Positions 1 through 8,992 of a stretch of DNA of 64,000 bases are shown here, piece after piece; position 1 is the stretch's first letter; each line of letters opens with the position of its first letter. Both the position numbers and the translations under genes were made by a program. A model generated the notes under the pieces. It did no database searches. It was not told the DNA's origin and saw nothing but the letters and a program-made list of their open reading frames with translations. The stretch is from Lachnospiraceae bacterium (GTDB lineage: Bacteria; Bacillota; Clostridia; Lachnospirales; Lachnospiraceae), in contig CAJTEY010000008.1 of the NCBI GenBank assembly GCA_910575775.1, positions 82,003 through 146,002 of the forward strand, in the 5' to 3' direction.

Positions 1-142
1 TCTCTCGGATAAAAAGGGAAGCTGAGGGAAGTGTGGATAAACCGGGTAAAAGACGGTAGAATGAAGAAAGAACAGTTTATTGTGGGTCAGGGCGTATTTG
101 GGAAAACGACAATCGCAAAAAGGAAAAGGAAGAGTGAAAAGT

Positions 143-637
143 ATGAGAAGCAGAAAGAAAACGATGTTTTTGACGGGACTTCTGATTGTATTTGCCGGGG
201 TGGTCTGCAGTGCCTGCGGAGGTAAAAAATCTGGTTCAGATAAGCTGGAAGGATCGTTACAGGATATGATGGCATCTCTCTACGCGAATGCGGATCTGGT
301 GCAGGATTTCAGGGATACGCTGGACAGCTATGAGACAGTTGATCTGACGGATGATCTGGAGATTACCATTTTGGGGACAGACCAGATTACCTATACGGAG
401 GGAGTTGTTTCCATGCCTATGATGTCTTCTATGGCTTATCAGTGCGTATTGCTCCGGGTGGACGAGGAGGACGTTGAAAGCGCGAAGCAGGCGCTTAAGG
501 ATAATGCCGATCTGGATAAATGGGTGTGCGTCAGCGCGGAAACCATGCTGATTGAGAGTCGTGGGGATGTGATCTTCTTCATTATGTGTGACAAAAACAC
601 GGCGGAGGCGATGAGCAGTGCGTTCCAGAAGCTGTAG
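143..637 (+). CDS. DUF4358-like lipoprotein
   Basis: Predicted secreted lipoprotein of 164 residues. The ATG at 143 follows an AGGAAGAG ribosome binding site; longer in-frame starts upstream lack one. The N-terminus has basic residues, a hydrophobic stretch and a lipobox-like CSAC with Cys25, so it is probably anchored outside the membrane. The rest (motifs such as VSMPMMSSMA and the repeated pattern of acidic and aromatic residues ending in VIFFIMCDKN) resembles the DUF4358 proteins common in Lachnospiraceae, whose function is unknown. It is transcribed towards the polyamine operon and ends at a palindromic repeat that may serve as its terminator. Confidence 0.65.
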   Translation: MRSRKKTMFLTGLLIVFAGVVCSACGGKKSGSDKLEGSLQDMMASLYANADLVQDFRDTLDSYETVDLTDDLEITILGTDQITYTEGVVSMPMMSSMAYQCVLLRVDEEDVESAKQALKDNADLDKWVCVSAETMLIESRGDVIFFIMCDKNTAEAMSSAFQKL

Positions 638-639
638 CG

Positions 640-685
640 AATCGAACGCCTGAGCGTTTGATTCAGAGAACGCTTCGCATTCTCC
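640..685 (-). repeat. Palindromic repeat, copy a (two-hairpin form)
   Basis: A 46-base element made of two adjacent hairpins. Read on the minus strand it starts GGAGAATGCGAAGCGTTCTC and then has a second stem of the AATCAAACGC/GCGTTCGATT type. It matches copy b at 1869-1914 almost base for base but lies in the opposite orientation. On the plus strand it is followed by a short T run, so it could also terminate the upstream lipoprotein gene. Confidence 0.75.
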
Positions 686-707
686 TGCAATTTTTAGGAG
701 GTGAAGG

Positions 708-1784
708 CTAGTATGCCTTCACCTCTTTCCACAATTCATTATAGAGATAATCGCCGTCTTCACCAAGATACACATAGGTTTCCAGATTGCCGTATTGTGA
801 CAGGTCTGGAAAAGCGATTTCGGAATTTTTGATCTCTTCCTCTTCAATCAGTTCTCTTGCGGCCACATTCGGCGTAGAGTAGGTAATGTACTCAAAGTTC
901 ATCAGGGCAATATCTTCGCGGCACATAAAATTTATGAATTTCTCCGCATTTTCCTTATTGGGAGCGTTCTTTAAAATTACCCACGAATCAATCCAGACGT
1001 TTGTCCCCTCCTCTGGAATGACGTAGACCAGATCGGGATTTTCCTTCTGGGTATAGATCGCCTCACCGGAATAAATCACACCGATGGCGGCCTCACCGCC
1101 GATCATTTTGTCGCGCACCTGGTCGACCACATAGGCCTGTACCAGCGGTTTCTGTTCTATCAGAAGATTTTTGGCGGCCTCCAGTTCTGCCGGATCCAAT
1201 GTGTTCATGGAATGTCCGTTCAGCTTTTCAGCAACCATAAAGGCATCGCGGACAGAATCCTGCATCAGAATATTGTCTGCGTATTTTTCATCCCAAAGCT
1301 GTTCCCAGCAGGTGATCGGTTCCTCCACCATCGTCCTGTTATAGAGAATGCCCACAGTTCCCCAGCAGTAAGGGATGGCGTACTTATTTTCGGGATCAAA
1401 CCCTCTGGACTGCTCAAAGTATTGAGCACCGATATTTTTTTTCGCGTTGGGGATGTTCCCATAATTGATTTCCGAAAGCATCCCGTTTTGAATCATGCGG
1501 CTTATCATATAGTCGGAAGGGCAGGCGATATCGTAAGCCACAGCCCCGGATTCCACCTTTGGATACATACTCTCGTTTGTCTCAAACTCATCATAGATGA
1601 CCTTGATGCCGTACTCCTCCTCAAACATGAGGAGTGTTTCGGGATCAATGTACTCCCCCCAATTGTAGACAATGACCTGGCCGTTTACGCCTTTGTCGGA
1701 GGAACAGCCGCACAGGGCGGCGGAAAGGAGAATGGTCAGCGCGGCAGCGGACTGTCTGATATAATACATTCGGTGCTTTTTCAT
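708..1784 (-). CDS. potD: Spermidine/putrescine-binding lipoprotein PotD
   Basis: Extracellular solute-binding protein that delivers polyamines to the PotABC importer. 358 residues, the usual PotD length. It has a signal sequence with lipobox LCGC, then a mature start VIVYNWGEYIDPETL that is characteristic of PotD/PotF, and conserved blocks such as YAIPYCWGTVGILYN and the Trp/Asp-rich WIDSWVILKNAPN near the C-terminus. The ATG follows GGGAGTTCACC. It is the last gene of the minus-strand regulator-potA-potB-potC-potD operon, separated from potC by 80 bases. Spermidine versus putrescine preference cannot be read from the sequence alone. Confidence 0.93.
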   Translation of the reverse strand: MKKHRMYYIRQSAAALTILLSAALCGCSSDKGVNGQVIVYNWGEYIDPETLLMFEEEYGIKVIYDEFETNESMYPKVESGAVAYDIACPSDYMISRMIQNGMLSEINYGNIPNAKKNIGAQYFEQSRGFDPENKYAIPYCWGTVGILYNRTMVEEPITCWEQLWDEKYADNILMQDSVRDAFMVAEKLNGHSMNTLDPAELEAAKNLLIEQKPLVQAYVVDQVRDKMIGGEAAIGVIYSGEAIYTQKENPDLVYVIPEEGTNVWIDSWVILKNAPNKENAEKFINFMCREDIALMNFEYITYSTPNVAARELIEEEEIKNSEIAFPDLSQYGNLETYVYLGEDGDYLYNELWKEVKAY

Positions 1785-1864
1785 GGTGAACTCCCATTCT
1801 TTTCGCTATAGTAAGCAATTACGGTAATTTAGTCATTTGAGAAAAATGCGGCAGTGTAAACCAT

Positions 1865-2677
1865 TTAAGGAGAATGCGAAGCATTCTCTGAATCGAGCGT
1901 GCCGACGCTCGATTTTTTATCAGTTGGCGACAGATTAACGAGAACAAGCAGGGTTAGAACCGTCACAAATATAAGTGATGACAGGGCGTACATTTCCGGC
2001 TTGATTCCCTTCTTGATTTCCGTGTAAATCTTAGTAGAAAGCGTGTCCACGCCGACGCCTTTGGTAAAATGTGTGATAATGAAATCATCCAGGGACATTG
2101 TGAACGCCATCAGGAATCCAGACAGGATGCCCGGCAGTAAATCGGGAAACACCACTTTAAAAAAGGCATGCAGAGGAGAGGAGCCAAGATCCAGCGCCGC
2201 CTCGTAAGTGCTCACGTTTAGCTGTTTCATGCGTGGCATCACACTCAAAATCACATAGGGAATATTAAAAGTAATATGGGACAGCAGTATGGTGCCCATG
2301 CCAAATTTGATTCCCAGACTGATATAGAGCAGCATCAGGGAAATGCCGGTAACGATGTCTGCATTCAGCATGGGAATATTTGTAATTCCCATAAGGACTG
2401 ATTTTGCCCTGCGTTTCATGCCATTCATGGCGATGCAGGCAACGGTACCGATCACCGTGGCAATCAGGGAGGAAAGCAGTGCGATGAGCAGGGTGTTAAG
2501 CAGAGCCCGCAGGATCTCCTCATTCTGAAAAAGGGCACGATACCAATGCAAGGTAAAACCGCCCCACTTCGCACGGGTCTTGCTCCTGTTAAAGGACAGT
2601 ACCATAAGAATGCCGATAGGAGCGTACAGAAAAAGGATAATCAGGGCTACATATATTCTCTTTGCAATGGTTTTCAT
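1865..2677 (-). CDS. potC: Polyamine ABC transporter permease PotC
   Basis: Inner-membrane permease of the polyamine importer, 270 residues, with about six membrane segments. The cytoplasmic coupling (EAA) loop is visible as AALDLGSSPLHAFFKVVFPD, the contact to PotA. Start ATG overlaps the potB stop by four bases (ATGA), indicating translational coupling. The last 15 or so residues (after LVLVNLSPTDKKS) are polar and are encoded by palindromic repeat b, so the natural C-terminus has probably been replaced or extended by repeat insertion; the membrane core is intact. Confidence 0.92.
   Translation of the reverse strand: MKTIAKRIYVALIILFLYAPIGILMVLSFNRSKTRAKWGGFTLHWYRALFQNEEILRALLNTLLIALLSSLIATVIGTVACIAMNGMKRRAKSVLMGITNIPMLNADIVTGISLMLLYISLGIKFGMGTILLSHITFNIPYVILSVMPRMKQLNVSTYEAALDLGSSPLHAFFKVVFPDLLPGILSGFLMAFTMSLDDFIITHFTKGVGVDTLSTKIYTEIKKGIKPEMYALSSLIFVTVLTLLVLVNLSPTDKKSSVGTLDSENASHSP
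1869..1914 (+). repeat. Palindromic repeat, copy b, inside the 3' end of potC
   Basis: Two tandem hairpins: GGAGAATGC-gaa-GCATTCTC followed by AATCGAGCGT-gccg-ACGCTCGATT. It is the inverted counterpart of copy a. It overlaps the last codons of potC, so the final residues of PotC are encoded by the repeat. Confidence 0.8.
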
Positions 2678-3492
2678 AGCATGGAACCCTCCCCGTCCTT
2701 ATCGAAAATAGCGGATAAAACCATGTTGATCAGAATAAATACCATCAATATCATGGACAGGCCGCTGCCCAGATGCCAGTTGGATGTGCGAGTAAATTCC
2801 TGCTCAATGACATCACCGATCAACAGCAGTTTTCCGCCGCCAAGAAGCGAACTGATCACAAAGGTGGTCAGAGCCGGAATAAATACCATAGTAATGCCGC
2901 TGATAATGCCCGGAATGGAGAGCGGCAGAATAATGCGGATAAAGGTGTACACATGGTTCGCACCCAGATCGCGGGCGGCGTTTATCACATTGGTATCTAT
3001 TTTGGACAGCGCGTTATACAGAGGAAGCACCATAAAAGGCAGGAAATTATATACCATGCCAAGGATAATAGCCGCAGGCGTATTGATGATTCTTAGCGCG
3101 GGCAGATGCAAAAAGGAGAGCACATGGTTAATGACGCCGTTTTTCTCCAGTAAAGTCTGCCAGGCCAGCGTGCGCAGCAGGAAATTCATCCACATAGGCA
3201 GAATGAAAACCAATATAATAAAGTTGTGCCGCTTCACCTGCACGCCGGCAAGTATCATCGCCAGCGGATAGGCGAGCAAAAAACAGACCAGTGTGCTGAC
3301 CAGAGAGAGCAGAAGCGATACCCGCAGCGCTTTCGCGTGTCCGGCAGAAGCTATCGCTGTGATATTGTCCAAAGTAAAGGAGCCCGTCTGATCGGTCAGC
3401 CCGTAGTAAAGAATCATGCCGAGAGGCACGATGATAAACACGGCAGACCAGAGAATATACGGAGCGGAAAGCCATTTATTTTTAGATTTCAA
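2674..3492 (-). CDS. potB: Polyamine ABC transporter permease PotB
   Basis: Second permease of the PotABCD importer, about 272 residues with six predicted membrane segments and the EAA loop [20 protein letters not shown]. Two starts are possible: ATG at 3510, which lacks a clear ribosome site, or TTG at 3492, nine bases after GAGGAGG. I chose the TTG. Either way it overlaps the 3' end of potA, as is usual for coupled transporter genes. PotB and PotC are expected to form a heterodimeric channel. Confidence 0.9.
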   Translation of the reverse strand: MKSKNKWLSAPYILWSAVFIIVPLGMILYYGLTDQTGSFTLDNITAIASAGHAKALRVSLLLSLVSTLVCFLLAYPLAMILAGVQVKRHNFIILVFILPMWMNFLLRTLAWQTLLEKNGVINHVLSFLHLPALRIINTPAAIILGMVYNFLPFMVLPLYNALSKIDTNVINAARDLGANHVYTFIRIILPLSIPGIISGITMVFIPALTTFVISSLLGGGKLLLIGDVIEQEFTRTSNWHLGSGLSMILMVFILINMVLSAIFDKDGEGSML

Positions 3493-4555
3493 TGCCGACT
3501 GCCTCCTCATCTTCAGATTCCGGTTTGTTCATTATCTGAATATTAAAGGGGTCTACCCGAATGCCAACTTCTTTTCCGACCGGGGACAGGGTGGTAGAGT
3601 GCACCAGCCATTCAAAGCCGCATGCCTGCACTTCCATTTCATAGTGGACACCTTTAAAGATCAGATGACTGACAACTCCTTGGATGATCCCCTCCGAAGG
3701 CTCAACCAGAATAACATCCTCCGGGCGGATCACCACATCCACGGGACGGTTGCGGCCAAAGCCCGTATCTACGCAGGTAAAGCGGGTTCCAAGAATGTTT
3801 ACCAGCTTATCTTCAATCATTGTAGCTGGGATAATATTGCTTTCCCCGATGAAATCCGCCACAAACGCGTTTTCCGGCTCATTGTAGATAGACTCCGGAC
3901 TTCCGATCTGCTGAATATAGCCCTGATTCATAACCACGATGGTGTCAGACATGGTAAGCGCTTCTTCCTGGTCATGGGTGACGTAGACAAAAGTAATGCC
4001 AAGTTCGTTTTTCATGCGGATCAGCTCATACTGCATTTCCTGCCGCAGTTTTAAGTCAAGAGCGCCCAGAGGCTCATCCAGAAGGAGGACTTTGGGCTCG
4101 TTGACAATGGCGCGGGCAATGGCAATCCGCTGCTGTTGTCCGCCGCTCAGGGAATCGGGCATGCGGTTTTCGTAGCCGTCCAGATTTACCAGTTTCAGCG
4201 CGTAGCGGATTTTGTCATCTATGTAGCTTTTGGGTTTCTTTTTTATTTTCAGTCCAAAAGCGATGTTTTCTGCGATGGTCATATGGGTGAAGAGGGCGTA
4301 TTTCTGGAAAACCGTATTTAACTGTCTTTTGTTCGGCGGAATCTGTGTGATCTCCTTACCGTCAAATACCACCCGGCCTTTGTCGGGGCTTGTAAAACCG
4401 CCAAGAATGCGCAGCGTAGTTGTCTTACCACAGCCGCTTGGGCCAAGCAGAGTAACAAATTCATTTTCGTGGATGTTTAGGTTCAATTCATCCAGCACCA
4501 TCTGCCCGTCAAAAGATTTCGATATATCAATCAACTGAATCAGTTCTTTTTTCAT
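3482..4555 (-). CDS. potA: Polyamine ABC transporter ATPase PotA
   Basis: ATP-hydrolysing subunit of the polyamine importer, 357 residues. Walker [10 protein letters not shown] lies near residue 38, the Q-loop follows in [10 protein letters not shown], the signature is LSGGQQQR and Walker B is [12 protein letters not shown], followed by the switch His in VTHDQEEA. The C-terminal third (from about residue 240) is a TOBE-type regulatory domain, typical of PotA. First transporter gene after the regulator, 74 bases downstream of it, and overlapping potB. Confidence 0.94.
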   Translation of the reverse strand: MKKELIQLIDISKSFDGQMVLDELNLNIHENEFVTLLGPSGCGKTTTLRILGGFTSPDKGRVVFDGKEITQIPPNKRQLNTVFQKYALFTHMTIAENIAFGLKIKKKPKSYIDDKIRYALKLVNLDGYENRMPDSLSGGQQQRIAIARAIVNEPKVLLLDEPLGALDLKLRQEMQYELIRMKNELGITFVYVTHDQEEALTMSDTIVVMNQGYIQQIGSPESIYNEPENAFVADFIGESNIIPATMIEDKLVNILGTRFTCVDTGFGRNRPVDVVIRPEDVILVEPSEGIIQGVVSHLIFKGVHYEMEVQACGFEWLVHSTTLSPVGKEVGIRVDPFNIQIMNKPESEDEEAVGIEI

Positions 4556-4629
4556 GGGAGTAAATCCTCCATTATTTTTGCTGCGTATTTGTCACGGCTC
4601 GCTAACCAAATTGAGCGCCGGTTTATCTG

Positions 4630-5190
4630 CTAGAAGGCGGGCGGTGTGCTGATCCATAAAAACACAGCGCCGCTCTTACCGTTGGCTTTGATGTAATGCT
4701 CCGAGTTCGGGGTGAAGTAAAAGGCGTCTCCCTTTTTAGCCCGGATGCTTCGACTGCCGACAATAATGGTGATGGATCCGGAGAGCACATAGCCAAATTC
4801 CTCGCCCTCGTGGGGTAAATCGGGATAAGTGGAGCCGTCCTTTTCCAGCGTCACGCGGATCGGTTCCATCTTGTTTTTCTGGGCATTGGGAATGATCCAT
4901 TCTATTTTGTTTTGCAGCTCGGTATCGGTTTTTTCAAAAAAGTCCTCTTTGCTGAAGACAATCTGTTCGTCCTGCGGATCGTTAAAAAAATCTTTCAGGC
5001 TGGTACCGAGGCACTGTAAAATGTCCATCAGCGTGGCGATGGAGGGGGAAGTCAGATCGTTCTCCAGCTGGCTGATAAATCCCTTAGACAGCTCGCATCG
5101 ATCCGCAAGTTCCTCCTGTGTCAGTCCTTTTTTGTTTCGCAGTTCTTTGATTTTATTGCCCAGATCCATCCGGGAGGAAGCATTGTCCAT
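4630..5190 (-). CDS. XRE-cupin transcriptional regulator of the pot operon
   Basis: Transcription factor of 186 residues: an XRE helix-turn-helix at about residues 10-65 (LTQEELADRCELSKGFISQLE) and a C-terminal cupin at about 110-183 that would sense a small ligand. This architecture is shared with PuuR and with regulators that precede potABCD in many Firmicutes. It is the first gene of the operon, so it probably controls itself and polyamine uptake in response to polyamines. A perfect 7-base inverted repeat between promoter and gene is a candidate operator. The ligand is inference. Confidence 0.88.
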   Translation of the reverse strand: MDNASSRMDLGNKIKELRNKKGLTQEELADRCELSKGFISQLENDLTSPSIATLMDILQCLGTSLKDFFNDPQDEQIVFSKEDFFEKTDTELQNKIEWIIPNAQKNKMEPIRVTLEKDGSTYPDLPHEGEEFGYVLSGSITIIVGSRSIRAKKGDAFYFTPNSEHYIKANGKSGAVFLWISTPPAF

Positions 5191-5227
5191 AACAGCCTCT
5201 TTTCCAATTTCTGCAATTCAGTAAAAA

Positions 5228-5242
5228 TAAACTTAAAGTTTA
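5228..5242 (-). promoter_or_regulatory. Candidate operator of the XRE-cupin regulator
   Basis: Perfect inverted repeat TAAACTT-A-AAGTTTA, about 20 bases downstream of the predicted transcription start and just ahead of the regulator gene. The AGTTTA/TAAACT half-site recurs in the adjacent CTAAAACTAAAC. Position and symmetry suit an XRE dimer; binding itself is inferred. Confidence 0.55.
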
Positions 5243-5268
5243 CTAAAACTAAACATGCGCTGAATCCC

Positions 5269-5296
5269 ATTATACTAGAGCAGGTGGCGATGTCAA
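5269..5296 (-). promoter_or_regulatory. Sigma-A promoter of the regulator-potABCD operon
   Basis: On the minus strand TTGACA (5296-5291), a 16-base spacer, then TATAAT (5274-5269). Both hexamers match consensus exactly. It points to the XRE-cupin regulator and the pot genes. Confidence 0.8.
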
Positions 5297-5444
5297 TGGA
5301 AAAATGTCAAAAGAAGTCAACTTTTTTAAAAATGAGAAGAATCCGAAGAAAAGGATTAACAAGTTTCGGAATTTATGGTAAAATTCTGCTAAAGACAAGG
5401 GCGCTGGACGAGGAGAGGGACGTGCCCCGGTATGGAGGAATGGG

Positions 5445-6506
5445 ATGAATCAGGATAAATATGTGGCGTATGTGTCTACTTACACAACGGCAAAAGAAGA
5501 TAACTACGGCATCAAAATTTATGATGTGGATATGCGAAACGGCAGGATGATGGAGAAGAATCAGGTGGAGATCACAAATTCTTCTTATATCACCATCTCC
5601 CATAACGAGAAATACCTCTATTCTATCACAGATTTTGGAGTGGAGGCATATCAGATTTTACCCGGCGGAGACCTGGAGGTGATCAATCAGGGAAGCATCA
5701 ATGGGATGAGAGGCTGTTATCTTTCCTCTGATTACGAGGATAAGCTTCTTTTTGTGGGGGGATACCATGACGGGAAGATCACGGTGCTGCGCCTGAGAGA
5801 GGACGGCGGTATCGGGGAAATCACAGACGAGATCTATCATAAGGGCATTGGCAGCATTGCGGAGCGCAATTTCAGACCCCATGTCAACTGTGTGAAGATG
5901 ACCCGGGATAACCATTATCTGTGTGCCGCAGATCTGGGGCTTGATCATGTGAATGTGTACCGGGTGGATCACGCGAGGGGGAAGCTGAAACCCATCGACA
6001 TGATCCGCAGTGAGCAGGAATCGGCACCCCGCCATCTGAAGTTTTCAAAGGATGGGCATATTCTCTATATAGTGCATGAACTGAAAAACTATATTGAAGT
6101 GTATACTTATGAAGAGAGAAACGGCAACCCTGAGTTTGAGAAGATCCAGACGATTTCCACGCTGAATGATTATCATGCGGGAGGATCCGCAGCCAGCGCG
6201 CTCAATATTTCAGAGGACTTTATGTATCTGACAAGCTCGAATGCCGGAGATAACAGCGCCATTGTTTATAAGATTGACCAGAAGACGGGGATGCTCACAA
6301 AAATCTTCTGTCTGCCGATCAGCGGGGACTATCCGAAGGATGCGACGCTTTTCCCGGATAACAGGCATCTTGTTTCCCTGAACCACGAATCCAATACCAT
6401 GACGTTCTTCAACGTGGATTTGAAGAACGGGCTTCTTGTAATGAATGGCAGGGAAATTAAAGTGGAACAGCCAAACTGTATTATCTTCCATAAACTGAGG
6501 CAGTAA
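5445..6506 (+). CDS. Lactonase-family beta-propeller protein
   Basis: Predicted cytoplasmic seven-bladed propeller of 353 residues related to the 6-phosphogluconolactonase (Pgl/YkgB) family. Visible family features are the repeated blade pattern, FRPHVNCVKMTRDNHYLCAADLG mid-protein, RHLKFSKDGHILY, and SLNHESNTMTFF near the end. Family members hydrolyse sugar lactones, but many are uncharacterised, so the substrate is open. The ATG is preceded by GGAGGAATGGG. It is monocistronic, read away from the pot operon, and followed by palindromic repeat c. Confidence 0.78.
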   Translation: MNQDKYVAYVSTYTTAKEDNYGIKIYDVDMRNGRMMEKNQVEITNSSYITISHNEKYLYSITDFGVEAYQILPGGDLEVINQGSINGMRGCYLSSDYEDKLLFVGGYHDGKITVLRLREDGGIGEITDEIYHKGIGSIAERNFRPHVNCVKMTRDNHYLCAADLGLDHVNVYRVDHARGKLKPIDMIRSEQESAPRHLKFSKDGHILYIVHELKNYIEVYTYEERNGNPEFEKIQTISTLNDYHAGGSAASALNISEDFMYLTSSNAGDNSAIVYKIDQKTGMLTKIFCLPISGDYPKDATLFPDNRHLVSLNHESNTMTFFNVDLKNGLLVMNGREIKVEQPNCIIFHKLRQ

Positions 6507-6509
6507 AAA

Positions 6510-6561
6510 GTGAGAAGTACCAGGTCTCACTTGGGAGAATGCCTAAAAAGCGGCATTCTCC
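6510..6561 (+). repeat. Palindromic repeat, copy c (short form)
   Basis: A small stem GTGAGA...TCTCAC (6510-6530) followed by the family hairpin GGAGAATGCC (6534-6543) / GGCATTCTCC (6552-6561), a perfect 10-base-pair stem with loop taaaaagc. It begins three bases after the stop of the lactonase gene. Confidence 0.8.
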
Positions 6562-6600
6562 GGGACTAGTTTTCTCGTTCGTCAATTTTGAGATTCTGCC

Positions 6601-6630
6601 GTATAAAACGAAATCCTTCTGCATATACAT
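6601..6630 (+). promoter_or_regulatory. Candidate sigma-E (mother-cell) promoter for spoIVA
   Basis: GTATAAA (6601-6607), 14 bases, then CATATACAT (6622-6630), close to the Bacillus/Clostridium sigma-E pattern of an ATA-rich -35 and a CATACANT -10 with 14-base spacing. spoIVA is a known sigma-E target, which supports the reading. Not proven from sequence alone. Confidence 0.5.
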
Positions 6631-6657
6631 TTACCAGTATAAGCAGGAGGATTTTTT

Positions 6658-8145
6658 ATGGATATATTACAGAATAGTACATATGACCTGTATAAAGATA
6701 TACAGCGCAGAACGGGCGGAGAAATCTACCTGGGCGTGGTGGGGCCGGTCAGGACGGGAAAATCTACTTTTATCAAACGCTTTATGAACCTTCTGGTACT
6801 TCCTTACATGGAGGATGAGAACGAGAGGGAGAGGGCGCAGGACGAGATGCCGCAGAGCGCGGGCGGTAAGACCATTACAACCACGGAGCCGAAGTTTATT
6901 CCAAAGGAAGCGGCGCATGTAAAGCTGGGTGCGGACATTGATGTGAAAGTGCGTCTGATCGACTGCGTGGGCTACATGGTGGACGGCGCGGCGGGGCATA
7001 TGGAAAAAGAAGCGGAACGCATGGTCAAGACGCCCTGGTCAATGGAGGAGATTCCTTTCACGAAGGCGGCAGAGATCGGCACCAGAAAAGTGATCCGGGA
7101 TCATTCTACCATCGGAATCGTGGTGACCTGCGACGGATCCTTCGGGGAGCTTCCAAGGGATAGTTTTCTGGAGGCGGAGGAGCGGACGATCAAGGAGCTG
7201 CAGGCGCTGGGGAAGCCCTATATCGTGCTCTTAAACTCCGAAAAGCCTTATGCGGAGGAAACGAGAAATCTTGCTGACGAGATCAGCGAGAAGTATCAGG
7301 TGACGGTTATGCCGATCAACTGTGAGCAGTTGAAAAAAGAGGATATCAACCATATTATGGAAAATATTCTCTATGAGTTCCCGCTCACCATGATCGAGTT
7401 TTACATGCCGAAGTGGGTGGAGATGCTGCCTTTCGATCACAAGATGAAGAAGGATATCATCGCGCAGCTTAAAGCGCTGATGAACGATCTGAACCATATC
7501 AGAGATATCACGGCTGACCGCTTTACGGTGGAGAGTGAGTATATCAGAAAGTGCAAGCTGGACGGTGTCGATATGTCTGACGGCAGTGTGCGGATTATCC
7601 TCGATGTGGATGACGCTTACTATTACGAGATGCTAAGCGACCTGGTAGGGGAATCCATAGAGAGTGAGTACCAGCTTCTTGCCACACTGCGCGAAATGGC
7701 GAAGATGAAGCGGGAGTATGTGAAGGTGCTGCACGCGCTGGAGGCAGTGCGCTACAAAGGCTACGGTGTAGTTATGCCGGACAGAGAAGAGATTGTGCTG
7801 GAGAAGCCGGAGCTGATCAAACAGGGCAACAAATTTGGCGTGAGGATCAAAGCCGAAAGCCCCAGCATTCATATGATCAAAGCCAGCATCGAGACGGAAA
7901 TCTCACCCATTGTGGGAACCGAGGAACAGGCCAGGGATCTGATTCAGTTTATCTCGGATACCGACACGAGCGAAGAGGGCATCTGGGAGACGAATATCTT
8001 TGGCAAGACCGTGGAACAATTAGTCAATGACGGCATCACAGGCAAGATTTCCATGATCAACGAGGAGAGCCAGATCAAATTGCAGGAGACCATGCAGAAG
8101 ATCGTCAATGACTGTAACGGCGGAATGGTGTGTATCATCATATAA
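6658..8145 (+). CDS. spoIVA: Stage IV sporulation protein A (spore coat ATPase)
   Basis: Morphogenetic ATPase that polymerises on the forespore surface and forms the base layer of the spore coat. 495 residues, as expected. The N-terminus has the diagnostic IYLGVVGPVRTGKSTFIKRF with Walker A GPVRTGKST near residue 27, followed by the acidic switch DCVGYMVDGA and VVTCDGSFGELPRD. The C-terminus ends GGMVCIII, matching the membrane-anchor-interacting tail of the family. An AGGAGG site lies seven bases before the ATG, and a candidate sigma-E promoter is upstream. It is strong evidence that the host makes endospores. Confidence 0.96.
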   Translation: MDILQNSTYDLYKDIQRRTGGEIYLGVVGPVRTGKSTFIKRFMNLLVLPYMEDENERERAQDEMPQSAGGKTITTTEPKFIPKEAAHVKLGADIDVKVRLIDCVGYMVDGAAGHMEKEAERMVKTPWSMEEIPFTKAAEIGTRKVIRDHSTIGIVVTCDGSFGELPRDSFLEAEERTIKELQALGKPYIVLLNSEKPYAEETRNLADEISEKYQVTVMPINCEQLKKEDINHIMENILYEFPLTMIEFYMPKWVEMLPFDHKMKKDIIAQLKALMNDLNHIRDITADRFTVESEYIRKCKLDGVDMSDGSVRIILDVDDAYYYEMLSDLVGESIESEYQLLATLREMAKMKREYVKVLHALEAVRYKGYGVVMPDREEIVLEKPELIKQGNKFGVRIKAESPSIHMIKASIETEISPIVGTEEQARDLIQFISDTDTSEEGIWETNIFGKTVEQLVNDGITGKISMINEESQIKLQETMQKIVNDCNGGMVCIII

Positions 8146-8297
8146 CAGTTCAGCCATAGGTTTTGCGAATGGGCGTGGGCTGAGCTGCGGCACAATACTT
8201 ATGATTGCGAATCTCTTATTTATGTGATATCTTACTTAAAGAATGAAATTCTTTTGAGCCAGGCGCCGGGACATTTCGTTTCAGGCAGCTGGCTCAA
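8146..8297 (+). other. Two stem-loops between spoIVA and the osmoprotectant transporter
   Basis: First stem CAGTTCAGCC (8146-8155) with GGCTGAGCTG (8178-8187), starting at the spoIVA stop. Second stem TTGAGCCAG (8254-8262) with CTGGCTCAA (8289-8297), perfect over nine pairs, with a 26-base loop. Neither has a convincing T tract directly after it. They could be a terminator remnant and a leader structure of the transporter mRNA; I do not recognise a known riboswitch. Confidence 0.45.
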
Positions 8298-8356
8298 GTT
8301 TCGCAGAACAGAGTTTTTGCAGTAAACGGATTACTTTTTACAGCAGGGTGGCAGTT

Positions 8357-8992
8357 ATGCAGATGATTCAGATTCTTTGGGAGCGGCGGGTGTTTTTTAT
8401 GACCTGCCTGCTGGAGCATATTCGGATTTCTTTGACGGCGGTGGTGTGTGCGGGCGTGCTGGGGATTTTGCTTGGTGTATTTATCAGCGGACATAAAAAA
8501 CTTGCCGGGGTGGTTCTTGGCGTGATCAATGTGATTTATACCATTCCGTCCATTTCCCTTCTGGGATTTCTGATTCCTTTTACGGGGATCGGCAATAAGA
8601 CAGCCATTATTGCCCTGACTGTTTACGGTCTGCTCCCGATTGTCAGAAATACCTACACCGGCCTCACGAATGTGGATGCGGGTATTCTGGAGGTGGCGGA
8701 GGGGCTTGGCTCTGACGGACGCCAGATATTGCTTGGGATTCGGATTCCGCTGGCGCTTCCGATGATCATCAGCGGGTTTCGCAACATGGTCGTGATGATC
8801 ATTGCGATGGGAGGCATTGCTTCCTTTATCGGCGCTGGCGGGCTGGGAGCTGCGATCTACCGTGGCATCACCACTTACAATATGACGCTTACGGCGGCGG
8901 GATCGGTACTGATTGCGCTTTTGGCGCTCTTTAGCGACTGGCTGCTTGCGAGAGTACAGAAGGCTGTGAACAGGAGGTACGGCATTGAATAA
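8357..8992 (+). CDS. Osmoprotectant/glycine betaine ABC permease (OpuCB type)
   Basis: Membrane subunit of an OpuC/OpuB-type importer, about 211 residues with five to six membrane segments. The family block VAEGLGSDGRQILLGIRIPLALPMIISG (the coupling loop, here cited in part) and GAGGLGAAIYRGI are visible around residues 110-185. The ATG at 8357 sits behind AGGGTGG; a GTG nine bases earlier is possible. Overlaps the ATPase gene by eight bases. Likely substrates are glycine betaine, carnitine or choline. Confidence 0.88.
   Translation: MQMIQILWERRVFFMTCLLEHIRISLTAVVCAGVLGILLGVFISGHKKLAGVVLGVINVIYTIPSISLLGFLIPFTGIGNKTAIIALTVYGLLPIVRNTYTGLTNVDAGILEVAEGLGSDGRQILLGIRIPLALPMIISGFRNMVVMIIAMGGIASFIGAGGLGAAIYRGITTYNMTLTAAGSVLIALLALFSDWLLARVQKAVNRRYGIE

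Noticed and set aside
6534..6561. Family hairpin as an ordinary intrinsic terminator
   Set aside because: Perfect stem but no T tract after it, and the same hairpin appears in both orientations relative to genes.
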